Assembly: GCA_000435515.1 (NCBI GenBank)
Contig: FR884177.1
Coordinates: forward strand, 1-57,705
From: Firmicutes bacterium CAG:582
Lineage (GTDB): Bacteria > Bacillota_I > Bacilli_A > RF39 > UBA660
DNA length: 57,705 nt
Reading direction: 5' to 3'
Position 1 is the stretch's first letter, and each line of letters opens with the position of its first letter. The notes below the pieces were generated by a model. It saw only the letters and a list, made by a program, of their open reading frames with translations, had not been told where the DNA came from and ran no database searches. A program made the translations under genes and the position numbers. Of this stretch, positions 44,655 to 54,542 are shown piece by piece.

Positions 44655-45926
44655 CTATCCTGTATATCTTGCATAATATACTGTATTTTCTGGTTTAAAA
44701 CTATAAGTACTCATCTTAACCTTTTGACCTTTGCCGGCAAGATGAATGTATTGATTATTACCTGCATATAGTAAGGCATGACCCGTATTATTAGGTCGAC
44801 GCATAACTACAATATCACCTGGCAATAAATCAGCTTTAGCTATCTCAGTTAATCCATTTGAACCAAGTTGACTTGCAAGTGCATCAGTACTTTGATTAAA
44901 AGCATTTCCACTAGCAGTCCATATAACCCAAGAAACAAAACCAGAGCAATCAAGGCCACCATTTATCCCACCAAGACCGGCAGATGATGGTTTACTTCCC
45001 CATACATAATCAACCACACCAATCGCTGAATAAGCCGCCATTATCGCGTTTTTTTGAAAGTTGTTTAAACTACTCCAACTCGGAATATTCGTTTTTAAAT
45101 ATTCTATTTGAGCCTCAGTAATTTGAATATTCATATTAGAAACAGCAGAAGGGCTAACATAACTTCCATTACTTGCTGGTCCAGGTTTAACATAACTAGA
45201 AGAAGAAGTACCTGAAGAACTTGAACTATTTGTTGCCCCATTATCCGTCAAATCCACAAATCCTCCTAATTCTGGAGACAATATAACAACAAGAATAACA
45301 AAGAAAATTAAAACCGGAGTTGCTATCATCAATATTTTAGAAATTAAAGCCTTTTCAGTCTTCTTTACAGTTTTTTTTGTTTCTTTAACTGTTTTTGCTC
45401 CAGATTCAACAGCACCAGCAACATCACCATTCATTGCATTTCCAGCGGTATCCATAAGAGCATTTGCCGTATCAGCAATATTTAGTTCATCTAAACCCTC
45501 AGTAACAGAGTTTACTCCCGGAACTTTATCAAGTCCATCAGAAACAACGCCAATTAATTTATCACTTGCTCTATTATTTGTTATCTGTTGATCATATTTT
45601 AGTGACTGTCCACCAGAGAAGTAGGCAGCTGCTCCTCTACCAACTGCTTTTAAAGTCTTTTTAGTTGCCGAATCTTCTACTTGTCCATCTTCACTTATTT
45701 GTTTACCTGTTAAATCTACTTTAGCATTATTGCTATTTTCTTTATCTTGAGGAATTCCTTGAACAATTTCATCTAATTTGTTATCATTTTTTTTATCACT
45801 AGGAAAAGGAATGACATTGTCTTCTAATTCATTTATCTTTGGGCTAACTACATTTTCAACATTAGGTTTAAGTGCGTTAGACCCTTCTATATTTCCAATA
45901 TTATTAAGATTAAATTTTGGATTCAT
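44655..45926 (-). CDS. NlpC/P60 peptidoglycan hydrolase of the T4SS
   Basis: 423 residues: a long cytoplasmic, low-complexity N-terminal part (1-195, with a helical KTVKETKKTVKKTEKAL end), a membrane helix (196-217), a Ser-rich linker and a C-terminal NlpC/P60 domain (about 290-423) with catalytic Cys327 (LDCSGFVSWV) and His383 (NTGHALLYAG). Like VirB1 or the Orf14-type hydrolases of Gram-positive conjugation systems, it probably opens peptidoglycan to let the channel through. The large cytoplasmic part is unusual and may bind other components. Good AAAGGAATGAT site. Confidence 0.88.
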   Translation of the reverse strand: MNPKFNLNNIGNIEGSNALKPNVENVVSPKINELEDNVIPFPSDKKNDNKLDEIVQGIPQDKENSNNAKVDLTGKQISEDGQVEDSATKKTLKAVGRGAAAYFSGGQSLKYDQQITNNRASDKLIGVVSDGLDKVPGVNSVTEGLDELNIADTANALMDTAGNAMNGDVAGAVESGAKTVKETKKTVKKTEKALISKILMIATPVLIFFVILVVILSPELGGFVDLTDNGATNSSSSSGTSSSSYVKPGPASNGSYVSPSAVSNMNIQITEAQIEYLKTNIPSWSSLNNFQKNAIMAAYSAIGVVDYVWGSKPSSAGLGGINGGLDCSGFVSWVIWTASGNAFNQSTDALASQLGSNGLTEIAKADLLPGDIVVMRRPNNTGHALLYAGNNQYIHLAGKGQKVKMSTYSFKPENTVYYARYTG

Positions 45927-45945
45927 AATATCATTCCTTTCTAAT

Positions 45946-46434
45946 TTAAATATCTACATTATTAATATCTAAATAAATTTTATAATTCATTATTCCATCT
46001 TCGCGTATCAAATATTCATGATTACTAGAATCTTTTATATAAATTACTCTATATTTTGATTTTTCAGTTACTTTATATGATGAAACACTTGCAGTTTTAA
46101 AACCATCAGTAACATCATTCATAATATTTTTTTTGAAATAATCATATGATGGATACACTTTCTTTTTATAATAATCAGCTAAATGTTCATAAGCTATCTC
46201 TGGATTATAAAATGTTAAATTTACAAAATCAGAAAAATACTTTTTAGCTACAAGTTCATCTGTTGGACTTACCGGAATTAATTCATTAATTTTTTTGTTT
46301 TCATAAAAACTTTTTTGTTTTAATTTTCCTCTTGGAGTAGTAATATTAGCAATTATTAAAATTATAAGAACTATTATTTCAATAGAAATAACAATTTTAA
46401 ACAAAATATCTATCAATCTATCACTTTTGTTCAT
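45946..46434 (-). CDS. Bitopic membrane protein, possible VirB8-like component (second copy)
   Basis: 162 residues from ATG 46434 (MNKSDRLIDIL), with a GGAGGGACA site; nine upstream codons overlap the previous gene. One membrane helix (about 9-32) then an outer domain in which AYEHLADYYKKKVYPSYDYFKKNI and the following strands recall the NTF2-like fold of VirB8/TcpC proteins. Overlaps the upstream gene by 14 bases. The fold call rests on pattern only. It may pair with the similar-sized upstream product to form the channel collar. Confidence 0.6.
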   Translation of the reverse strand: MNKSDRLIDILFKIVISIEIIVLIILIIANITTPRGKLKQKSFYENKKINELIPVSPTDELVAKKYFSDFVNLTFYNPEIAYEHLADYYKKKVYPSYDYFKKNIMNDVTDGFKTASVSSYKVTEKSKYRVIYIKDSSNHEYLIREDGIMNYKIYLDINNVDI

Positions 46435-46930
46435 ATTGTCCCTCCACAAATATTTCTCCATTATATGGAGTTATTTGATATGTGTTATTATTCTCATCAA
46501 GATCCATAATCAAATAATAATCTTTTAACACATTATAAACATCTTCTGAAAGATCTACTAAATTTCCTTTTAAATAATATCTTTTTGTTGATTTTCCAGT
46601 TATTTGTTCCAACATTTTTGTTACTCTAAAAGAAGGCAGTGAAGTATCAAAATCTTTTACCTTAGATATTACATTACTAAAGGTTAGTTCATGTTCTTTA
46701 ACGTAATCATCATTTAATAAAGTTAAAACACTTTTTGAATCTTCTATTCCTACATAAGAAACATACATATTTGCTGAATTAGCTAAAGTATAAAATTTTG
46801 AATAATTACTAACCTCTATAATTTTTTCGTTTACATATTTTACTCGACTATAAAGTAATGCAATAGCCGTATACAAAACCAAGATTATCAAAACATACAT
46901 AATATTTTTATGATTCAACAAATCTTTCAT
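46421..46930 (-). CDS. Bitopic membrane protein, possible VirB8-like component
   Basis: 169 residues: a membrane helix (about 10-29), then an outer region with a helix-strand pattern (KFYTLANSANMYVSYVGIED ... YQITPYNGEIFVEGQYEQK) compatible with an NTF2-like domain, but without sequence motifs I can name. Lies directly between the M23 hydrolase gene (14-base gap) and the next small membrane gene (overlap). Position and topology parallel the VirB8-type proteins of other Gram-positive T4SS. Confidence 0.55.
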   Translation of the reverse strand: MKDLLNHKNIMYVLIILVLYTAIALLYSRVKYVNEKIIEVSNYSKFYTLANSANMYVSYVGIEDSKSVLTLLNDDYVKEHELTFSNVISKVKDFDTSLPSFRVTKMLEQITGKSTKRYYLKGNLVDLSEDVYNVLKDYYLIMDLDENNNTYQITPYNGEIFVEGQYEQK

Positions 46931-46944
46931 ACTTTATCCCCTTT

Positions 46945-49053
46945 CTAATTACATCCATTTTGAACATATGATAAAACTTTTTCAGGATTTTCATAACGGT
47001 CATTACAATATTTTCTACCTGGAGCTTCATATTTCATACAAACAGCATCACCAAGATCATTTGCTGTACCCACACCATTTCGAAGTTTTTCATCTAATGA
47101 GGAGTAAGACGATCCAAGTTCATGAATCATAAATAAAACCTGACCTTCAAGGGTTGTATAATCATAAGGTCTAAAATTCTTTAGATTCAAATATCTTCCT
47201 GTATATCCCCATTGACAAATACCACCATGACTTCCATTATCAGCAGCTGGATTAAATGAACTTTCAGCTTGAATATTTCCAAGTAAAGCCGCAATTCCAG
47301 CATCACTATAACCAGAATTTTTTAAAGTTAAACAAACTGATTGTTTGTTTTCACTACCAGCAGTAAATTTACCTGAAGACGAAACAGGTCTTGGAGAAAG
47401 TTGATTTACATAGCTAAGAGGATCAACTCTTGTTGAGCTATCAGTAAATATTTCAAAGTGTAAATGTTTACCAGTAGATCGACCTTCATTACCCATATAA
47501 GCGATTATATCTCCTTGTTTTACCGTTTGACCATTTGTAACTAAAATAGTTTTGATATGACCATAACCAGAATACATTCCATTATCATGTTGTATTTTTA
47601 TATATTTTCCATATCCACTTATACTTTCAGTTGCCATTACTACAGTACCATCTCTTGTAGCAATAATTGGAAGATCCCTATCACCACCACTTGTACGATA
47701 TGCTTCAACAGTAGGTGCAATATCCAAACCTTGATGGTTTGTACTAGCTCCAGCAGTAGGAGAAGAACGAACTCCAAAATAACTCGTAATTTTAGTAGGA
47801 ATTGGTTCGCTAGAATAATATGTATCACTTCCAATTGGCCACCACCAACCAGTATTATCGGAATCATATGCTCCTTCACCATATTCAATACCTACTCCAG
47901 AATAAGCGACTTTAATACCATAATTGTTTAATATCCAAATAATATCTTTTATTATGGTTCTTCTAGATTTTATTATTTCTTCTTCATATTGATCATACAA
48001 ACCAGCTTTTTCTAAAGAATTATCACATAAATCTTTAGTCATACAATCAACTTTAGCAGGTTTTAAAACCTTATCCTCAAAATATTCTTGTAAATGACTT
48101 TTTCCATCAAAATATGAGTTATAACTTAAGAAGTCAAAATATTTATTCGTATCAAGTTTAGGAAGTTCTCCACTATCCATATATCCATAAACGGTTCCAG
48201 CTGGATAATTTCCACTCATATCCATGCATTGTTGATAATATTCATCAACGGGAATATGTCCAAGGATCGAAAGTGAAGTGAAATATTTTGCTATGAAATG
48301 ATCATGTTGTAATTTACTTATATAATATTTATAAAAACCAAGACTATTAACAGTTTTATCAACACATTTAGAAACTTTTCCACCGATAAGGCCACTACTA
48401 GGAATATCCTCTAAGTTTCCACTGTCACATATTTTACTAGTAGTTCCATCAGCATTTCTAACAATTCTTGGACTACCATATACACCATAACATCTTGTTG
48501 TATAAGAGAATAAATTAGATACCAATAGTTTCAAAGTATCCTTTTCTTCACTGTAGTAATTAGCATATTCTTCAGATATTTTGCTATAATCAACATCCGG
48601 ATCTATCTCAACATCATCCATTTCTGATTCATCAATCTTATATGGACTTCCACTACCTCCCCACATATTTTTATACTCAGTACCATCATCAGTAAACAAA
48701 CCTGGATTCATATTTATAAACACTGTTTCAAGAATAATATTATCAACATAACTATCTTGAGCAATTATACCTTTTTCCGCATATTTAGCTAGTAATTTAT
48801 AAAGTTTAGTATAAAATTTTCTTTGCTTTTTTACAATCTCATCAATACATTTTTCATTTTCTTTACAACCACTAGTCCAATAATTACCCTTTTCTTCAAA
48901 ATATTTATCAAAATCAAAATCACTATAGTTAAAAGATGCTGAATAAACATCATTATTTATTAATACAACTGAAAAAAGTGTTATTGCAAAAAAAGCAACA
49001 ACATATTTACTTTTTTTGAATAACATATTTATTATGTCTAACACTTTTTCCAT
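46945..49053 (-). CDS. Bifunctional M23 peptidase / lysozyme-like T4SS hydrolase
   Basis: 702 residues: one N-terminal membrane helix (18-34), a novel ~370-residue middle region with seven or more Cys, an M23 endopeptidase domain (about 420-550) with the zinc ligands His440 and Asp444 (NHQGLDIAP) and His532 (GKHLHFEIF), and a C-terminal phage-tail-lysozyme-type domain (about 572-702, SDAGIAALLGNIQAESSFNP with Glu597). The domain pair cuts both peptide and glycan strands. Gram-positive T4SS use such two-domain hydrolases (VirB1 role). GGCGGTGAT site. Confidence 0.9.
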   Translation of the reverse strand: MEKVLDIINMLFKKSKYVVAFFAITLFSVVLINNDVYSASFNYSDFDFDKYFEEKGNYWTSGCKENEKCIDEIVKKQRKFYTKLYKLLAKYAEKGIIAQDSYVDNIILETVFINMNPGLFTDDGTEYKNMWGGSGSPYKIDESEMDDVEIDPDVDYSKISEEYANYYSEEKDTLKLLVSNLFSYTTRCYGVYGSPRIVRNADGTTSKICDSGNLEDIPSSGLIGGKVSKCVDKTVNSLGFYKYYISKLQHDHFIAKYFTSLSILGHIPVDEYYQQCMDMSGNYPAGTVYGYMDSGELPKLDTNKYFDFLSYNSYFDGKSHLQEYFEDKVLKPAKVDCMTKDLCDNSLEKAGLYDQYEEEIIKSRRTIIKDIIWILNNYGIKVAYSGVGIEYGEGAYDSDNTGWWWPIGSDTYYSSEPIPTKITSYFGVRSSPTAGASTNHQGLDIAPTVEAYRTSGGDRDLPIIATRDGTVVMATESISGYGKYIKIQHDNGMYSGYGHIKTILVTNGQTVKQGDIIAYMGNEGRSTGKHLHFEIFTDSSTRVDPLSYVNQLSPRPVSSSGKFTAGSENKQSVCLTLKNSGYSDAGIAALLGNIQAESSFNPAADNGSHGGICQWGYTGRYLNLKNFRPYDYTTLEGQVLFMIHELGSSYSSLDEKLRNGVGTANDLGDAVCMKYEAPGRKYCNDRYENPEKVLSYVQNGCN

Positions 49054-49070
49054 TATATCACCGCCTAATA

Positions 49071-50864
49071 CTATAGACCTCCGCCTGAACCAAAGGAATC
49101 TAGTTCATCTTGAGTTAGAATTACATTAATACGCATTCTTCTAGATCCACACACAAACAAAGCCTCACCTTGAGTATATGTCTTAATGCTCTCCTTTTCA
49201 TTATCATTTAAATCTATCAATTTTGAAAGATCATCAACTGCTTGTTTTTTCAATCCCATTATCAAATAATAAGATGCATTATCAAAAATAGCTTTACCAT
49301 GACTTATAATTTTTTCGGAAGCAAAGTCAGTTGGTTGTTGAGTAATAATTATAGTACCAGTATTGTATTTTCTAGCACGTCTTTGCATTTGAGCTAAGTA
49401 TTCAGCACCTAATTCATTATCACCTGATAATAAAATATGAGCTTCATCAACCATCATAACTGTATTTTTGTTTTTATCCAAACATAAACCCCAAGCATAC
49501 TTCAATATGTTAAAGAATAATGCATTACGAATATTAACGTCTCCATTCATAACTTCTTTTATATTAAACACAATGAAATCTTCATTTGCATTTATTGTTG
49601 TATGACCATTAAAATAATATCTTAATTCATTAATAAATGGTCTTACTTTTATTTCAAGTCTTTCCATTATATCTCGTTCTCGAGTTGCTTCCGGCATAGA
49701 AAGTAATCTTCCTTTTATAGTTGCATAAACATCATCAAATGTTGGATACTTATCAGGAGTAAAATACGCGAAATTAGTATCAAAGTCTATTCCAAAACGT
49801 TTATATGTATCTTGAACAACTTCTGAAAACATTGCAAGTACGTCTTCTTCAATACTTGGACTATAGTATTTCATAAATGCTTTTAAAGATTGTAATGTAC
49901 GAGTAAGTACAGTATATCCAAGTCCTTGTTCCAATTCTTCTCTATCAGAATCAACAACCACTTCAAGGGGATTAATTAAACCAAAGTTTCCACCTTTTCC
50001 TAAATCGACAAATGATCCTCCACAAGCTTCAGTTATAGTTTTCAATTCACCCTCAGGATCAATACAAACTATTTGATATCCATTTCTAATGTGATTTCTT
50101 AAAAGCAATTTACCAGCAGTAGATTTACCACTACCACTTGTTCCAAGAATAATCATATTAGCATTGTTACGATTAAACTCTTTTCTAATTTGATATAAAA
50201 ATTGATTAAATAAAACAACTCCACCAGAAAAATCTATACCAAATAAAGTTGATTTACCAGGATCCTTGATTGAATCAAATACAAAAGGATACATCGCTGC
50301 AACAGTTGGTGCTGGTACAGGTATACCAATTCTACTTTCAACATCTTGTTTAGGAAATATTGGAATCATAGACTTTAAAACTTTTTCTTGTTCAAACATC
50401 ATCGGAATAGCACGCATTCCTAAAGATGTTAAGAAGTTTTTTATTTGCATTTTTTTTGAATCAAGTTCATCTTGTGTATCTGCCATAATCATGATATGCA
50501 TTTGAAAATCAAATATCTTTGATTGAGTAGCAGCAAGCATTGAAACAAAATTTTCCATTGACTCATAATCTAGACGAATTCTTTCCTTTAAAGTATGATC
50601 ATTTTCTCTTTGATATGCTTCTTTTAATTCAGCAATTTCCTTGTTTATAGTTTTTTGCATTGTTGATAGTTCAATTGGAATATGTTTGACACATAGTTTA
50701 ACTCCAGGAATAGAAGTAACATTGCTTAACCAACCTGGACCAATTGCTTTTGGATACTCTAAAACAGTTAAAATAGTTGCATATTTATCACTTATCATGA
50801 ATTCATTAATTTTAAAATTCAATCCTTTTGGAGAAATTTCACTTTTCATCGTTAATTTAGACAC
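49071..50864 (-). CDS. VirB4-type T4SS ATPase
   Basis: 597 residues. The N-terminal domain (SPKGLNFKIN ..., FVSMLAATQSKIFDFQMHIMI) is the VirB4/TraE type, and the ATPase has Walker A GTSGSGKST (241-249), DPEGELKTI, Walker B MMVDEAHIL (470-478) and a final RRMRIN strand. It powers assembly and substrate movement. The start is GTG 50864, overlapping the TraC-like gene by 8 bases, with GGTGATGG upstream; an internal ATG five codons later lacks a site. Close to Orf16/TraE proteins of Gram-positive conjugative elements. Confidence 0.94.
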   Translation of the reverse strand: MSKLTMKSEISPKGLNFKINEFMISDKYATILTVLEYPKAIGPGWLSNVTSIPGVKLCVKHIPIELSTMQKTINKEIAELKEAYQRENDHTLKERIRLDYESMENFVSMLAATQSKIFDFQMHIMIMADTQDELDSKKMQIKNFLTSLGMRAIPMMFEQEKVLKSMIPIFPKQDVESRIGIPVPAPTVAAMYPFVFDSIKDPGKSTLFGIDFSGGVVLFNQFLYQIRKEFNRNNANMIILGTSGSGKSTAGKLLLRNHIRNGYQIVCIDPEGELKTITEACGGSFVDLGKGGNFGLINPLEVVVDSDREELEQGLGYTVLTRTLQSLKAFMKYYSPSIEEDVLAMFSEVVQDTYKRFGIDFDTNFAYFTPDKYPTFDDVYATIKGRLLSMPEATRERDIMERLEIKVRPFINELRYYFNGHTTINANEDFIVFNIKEVMNGDVNIRNALFFNILKYAWGLCLDKNKNTVMMVDEAHILLSGDNELGAEYLAQMQRRARKYNTGTIIITQQPTDFASEKIISHGKAIFDNASYYLIMGLKKQAVDDLSKLIDLNDNEKESIKTYTQGEALFVCGSRRMRINVILTQDELDSFGSGGGL

Positions 50865-51444
50865 TTGCCATCACCGTCCCATATTCTACTCTTTTTGAAT
50901 CATTAAAGAAACTATCCAACAATACTCTTACATCATCATCAGTTAATTGTCTTGAATTAAGTCCTGCAGTTGCAAGTCCCGAAATAATATTATGAATACG
51001 TTTTTGAATACGCTCCATATTTTTTGGACTATCTTTGAATAACAAGTAGAATTCAGTATCAACTGCATTTATTTCAGGGCCAATAAATTTTTCACACTTT
51101 TGAATATCTTCAAGAATCATTTTTCTTATTTGTTGACTTTGAGCATCATTATACATAATTTCAAGCTCAGACCTATATAGATTTATATCAACCGGTCTAT
51201 CACAACAAACAAGCCAAAACTCATAATCCAACGTGTTATAAAAATTTCTTAATGCAGCTATTGTTCGATCTTGAATAGATTGCTCGGATATAAATATGTT
51301 TTTAGGTTCTATCCTAACACCCACGACCAACTGAGTTCCTTCTCCAATTTTTCCTTCTACCTCAATCATGCCATTTTTTATATCTTTAATAGGTAACCAA
51401 TCTTCAGTATATTTACTTTGTTCTATTTTTATTTTCTTCGCCAT
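50857..51444 (-). CDS. TraC-like / VirB4 N-domain-like T4SS protein
   Basis: 195 residues without a membrane helix or ATPase. The opening WLPIKDIKNGMIEVEGK and the segment ISEQSIQDRTIAALRNFYNTLDYEFWLVCC resemble the TraC-type proteins or extra N-terminal domains that accompany VirB4 in Gram-positive systems. It overlaps both neighbours (32 bases with the PrgI-like gene, 8 with virB4), so is tightly coupled. Probably binds VirB4 at the membrane. Confidence 0.7.
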   Translation of the reverse strand: MAKKIKIEQSKYTEDWLPIKDIKNGMIEVEGKIGEGTQLVVGVRIEPKNIFISEQSIQDRTIAALRNFYNTLDYEFWLVCCDRPVDINLYRSELEIMYNDAQSQQIRKMILEDIQKCEKFIGPEINAVDTEFYLLFKDSPKNMERIQKRIHNIISGLATAGLNSRQLTDDDVRVLLDSFFNDSKRVEYGTVMASV

Positions 51445-51742
51445 TTATCATACACCAACCTCTCCAAAAATACGTTCTTCTATTTGATAAAAAATGATAT
51501 ACATTTGATGCAAGTGTCCACACATTACGATGATTAGGAACAGGAAGCACCAAAGCTGTACTTATTAGTAAAGGAGTTAATACCATAAATACATCATTTA
51601 TTGTTGATGCTTGAAAAGAAAGCATCAATATAACAGTCAATCCAGCTCCAACTGAAAAGATAATCAAATCTATTGGAGCAAAAAGTCCAAATATTAACAT
51701 AGATCTTTTTGAATTGGCTGGAATCAAATAAGTATTTTTCAT
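51413..51742 (-). CDS. PrgI-family (VirB3-like) T4SS membrane protein
   Basis: 109 residues: two membrane helices (about 17-40 and 50-68) and the short VPNHRNVWTLASNVYHFLSNRRTYFW tail (residues 68-94) typical of PrgI/TcpE-type proteins. It anchors VirB4 to the membrane. Overlaps the following TraC-like gene and, by 4 bases, the preceding gene. GAGGG site. Confidence 0.8.
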   Translation of the reverse strand: MKNTYLIPANSKRSMLIFGLFAPIDLIIFSVGAGLTVILMLSFQASTINDVFMVLTPLLISTALVLPVPNHRNVWTLASNVYHFLSNRRTYFWRGWCMINGEENKNRTK

Positions 51743-52197
51743 AAATGAATCCCTCTATTCTTTTGTGAAAGTTCAATTAAACTTTCAAGTTCTTTTATTT
51801 TTTTTGCTGCTATCTTATAGTTAGCAAAGAATGCTCTTAAATCTTCTTCAAAATTAGAGTTTACATCTAATCCTAAAGTATCAAAGTATTGATATTTTCT
51901 ACCAGACGTAATATCCAACTTTACCTTATGAAGTATTTTTTTTGAATATAAATTCTTTTCAAAAGATTTTAAGAATAAGGCATATTCCCTACTTAAATAA
52001 TACAATTTAATTTCATTTTGCAATCTTTGAGAACGTTCAAAATCATGAATGTTTTCCATTATACAATTGCCTAAACTATCTTTTTTAGCCTTTTCCAGCG
52101 TTTCAAAAACTGGTGCATCAGTTGCTATAATAGTTTCATATCCATCAATTATTGACTCACAAATTTCCTTTTGTTGTTCTAATATAGAATTTTGCAT
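51739..52197 (-). CDS. Small helical cytoplasmic T4SS-locus protein, unknown
   Basis: 152 residues, soluble and helical (FETLEKAKKDSLGN..., SREYALFLKSFEKN), ending in a coiled stretch. No known family. Lies between virB6 and the PrgI-like gene with a 12-base gap and a 4-base overlap, so it is almost certainly part of the operon. AGGGTGAC site. May be a chaperone or a cytosolic assembly factor. Confidence 0.65.
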   Translation of the reverse strand: MQNSILEQQKEICESIIDGYETIIATDAPVFETLEKAKKDSLGNCIMENIHDFERSQRLQNEIKLYYLSREYALFLKSFEKNLYSKKILHKVKLDITSGRKYQYFDTLGLDVNSNFEEDLRAFFANYKIAAKKIKELESLIELSQKNRGIHL

Positions 52198-52209
52198 TTT
52201 CTAGTCACC

Positions 52210-54441
52210 CTATTTCTTATCTTTTTTCTTATCTTCTTCTTGTTTCTTGAATAATGCATCTGCCGCCTTAGCATCATCGACTATCTTATGAATATCTTTC
52301 ATTGTATCCATAGCTTTTAAGAATTGTGTATAGTCCTTGGCTTCAGCAGCATTATTTGCCTTAGCTACAAGTTCACTAACACTGCTAACGCCAACTTTTT
52401 CATATATTTTTTCATTAATAGCTCTCATAGTTCTAGAATCAATATTAGCATTTCTAATATCTTTATCCAATTGTTTATAACTAGAAGCAAGTACCTCAAC
52501 TTGATTAGCATTTTTAGAAAGATAAGTTGTTTTTGCTTGATTTATAAGTTCAGTATATTTTTCGTTAATTCTTTTAATATCATCGTTTATTTGTTCAGCA
52601 GTTCTACCTGCTAATCTACCTTTTTCATAAGTCTTCTTTAATGCTTCAGTTTTAGCCTTAATAATGCTGTCTGTTACCTTGTCAAATCCAGACTTAACAT
52701 AATTTTCTAATGAAGACAAACTGCCAGATATTTTATTTAAATTTTCTACCTCACGACTAGAGAATGTTTGATTTTTTCCAGATAGTTCATCAACAAAATT
52801 ATTTAGTCCACCACCTACATTGCCAAAGAAAGCTTTTTTCTTATTAAACCATTCTCCACCGTTATTTTTAATATGATCTAATAGCATAGAATCTTCGGCA
52901 TTTGTTCTTCCATCGTCACGATTATCTCTGTAGGTTTGTCTAACAGCAGTTCTAAAGTCTCTGTTAAATGCATTTTCTTCTGAAGTATGAGCATCAGCTA
53001 TTGCAGAATATCCAGTATCTTTTAAACCTTTAAGTGTACTAGAACTGTTTTTTAATCCCGATCTAGCACCAGTTATTAAACCACGAGGTGCAGCCGTTAA
53101 AGCAGTTAATGCGCTAAATGTTTTATGGGAATTTTCAAGTCTATTTCCATCTTTGTCAAATTGAGCTTGTCTATATCGTTGAGCAAAATTTCCGAAAGCT
53201 CCTAATGCAGCACCAGTTACAGCTGACATTCCTTTCATTGCATATTCATTAGATTCAATTCTTCCTTTAACACCAGGTTTAAAATTAAGACCTTTGAATA
53301 ATCCGCCACCATTATCAAATAATGATTTAAATAATTCAGGTGCTTCTTTAGCAAATTTAAGAAGACCAAGTATTAATACAACCATCGTTATTGCTTTAAC
53401 TAAGAAATCTCCTTTTACACCAGTCATTGAATCCTTGAATATTATTTCTACAAACTCCGGAACCAGTGTACATAATTTTACTATAAAGAAAATAATTGCT
53501 AATCTAACAAAAAGTTCTACGTAAGTTTTTATTAGTTCGCCTTTCCATGTTTCAAAAGACTTTTTCATTTTAGGTATAGCATTAAACATAACCGGTATTG
53601 GTGAAATAATTTCTAAAACACCAAGTTTAACTGCACGCGTACCTAAGTCAATTGCATAGCTTATAAAGAACCAAGCAACTAGGATTCCACAACCAGTACA
53701 TAATATCCACATATATTCTGATCCATCGGAATCTCCTAAAGTATTAATTAAGTCATTATTGTTTGTAATATCGTTACGTCCAGCAAAAGCAAGCCCAGAG
53801 TTTTGCATTTTCGTATTCCATTTATCAAGTGCTTCAGCCCATAATTGACAAGTATCGTGGCTTGCTTCTCCTCCAGCTTCGCAATCCGCCACAGCTTGGT
53901 CTATTCCCTTAAACTCACCAGTTGTTTCAAAGAAGGAGTCATATCCAGCACCTTGTGGATGATAAAAAGCCATTAAAACAACCATTCCAATCGAGTCACC
54001 ATAAGCAGTTTCATCAGTATTGCTCGAAGTTGGTGCAGTACCTAAAACTAAAGCTCCAATGGTGTTGTTTTTTATGACATGTAATTGAAAAACCGTCATA
54101 TATTTAAACACAACAGGTAAAACAACTACTAAGGCAATTGAAATAACAAAATCTTTAAGTAATCCAGTTGTTTTTTTCGTTCCATCACCATCAGGATTAA
54201 TAAGTAGTAAAATTAGTTCATAAGCAAAAATAAAAAGCATTACAACCGACAAAACTAAGTACATTTTTTTAGTAAACATTTCATATAAAGCAGCTCCAGC
54301 TGTTCCACCGCCAAATAGATCAAGTTCGCTTACAGCTAAAAATATACGATAACTCATACTTACTAGTGTATAAGCAACAGCGTCAAACATACCAACAAAA
54401 ATACTACCAAGCGTACGAGTTATGAATCCAGCTCCTAGCAT
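52210..54441 (-). CDS. VirB6/TrbL-like T4SS channel protein
   Basis: 743 residues. Multi-pass membrane part (about 1-400): helices near the N-terminus, an outer loop with two Cys (ADCEAGGEASHDTCQLW), and further helices around 240-275 and 310-390; then a long soluble tail (about 400-743) with RNEDR-like charged repeats, coiled coil (KTYEKGRLAGRTAEQINDDIKRI) and a Lys-rich end. The plan matches TrbL/VirB6 proteins of Gram-positive T4SS, which form the inner pore. First gene of the operon, behind a strong promoter; ribosome binding site AGGAGTGAT. Confidence 0.82.
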   Translation of the reverse strand: MLGAGFITRTLGSIFVGMFDAVAYTLVSMSYRIFLAVSELDLFGGGTAGAALYEMFTKKMYLVLSVVMLFIFAYELILLLINPDGDGTKKTTGLLKDFVISIALVVVLPVVFKYMTVFQLHVIKNNTIGALVLGTAPTSSNTDETAYGDSIGMVVLMAFYHPQGAGYDSFFETTGEFKGIDQAVADCEAGGEASHDTCQLWAEALDKWNTKMQNSGLAFAGRNDITNNNDLINTLGDSDGSEYMWILCTGCGILVAWFFISYAIDLGTRAVKLGVLEIISPIPVMFNAIPKMKKSFETWKGELIKTYVELFVRLAIIFFIVKLCTLVPEFVEIIFKDSMTGVKGDFLVKAITMVVLILGLLKFAKEAPELFKSLFDNGGGLFKGLNFKPGVKGRIESNEYAMKGMSAVTGAALGAFGNFAQRYRQAQFDKDGNRLENSHKTFSALTALTAAPRGLITGARSGLKNSSSTLKGLKDTGYSAIADAHTSEENAFNRDFRTAVRQTYRDNRDDGRTNAEDSMLLDHIKNNGGEWFNKKKAFFGNVGGGLNNFVDELSGKNQTFSSREVENLNKISGSLSSLENYVKSGFDKVTDSIIKAKTEALKKTYEKGRLAGRTAEQINDDIKRINEKYTELINQAKTTYLSKNANQVEVLASSYKQLDKDIRNANIDSRTMRAINEKIYEKVGVSSVSELVAKANNAAEAKDYTQFLKAMDTMKDIHKIVDDAKAADALFKKQEEDKKKDKK

Positions 54442-54505
54442 TTAAATCACTCCTGTCATTAAAATTATAAAGAGAATATAAAATTGACTATAATTTTCTA
54501 TATTA

Positions 54506-54534
54506 ATTATAAAGTAATATAATTAAAGTTGCAA
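54506..54534 (-). promoter_or_regulatory. T4SS operon promoter
   Basis: Minus strand TTGCAA (54529-54534), 17-base spacer, TATAAT (54506-54511), about 60 bases before the virB6-like ATG. It lies directly after the rplT terminator, so the T4SS has its own start. Confidence 0.75.
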
Positions 54535-54542
54535 TAAATTAA

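Noticed and set aside
41551..54441. The T4SS block as an integrative conjugative element
   Set aside because: No relaxase, integrase, att repeats or tRNA insertion site; base composition and RBS style match the flanks.
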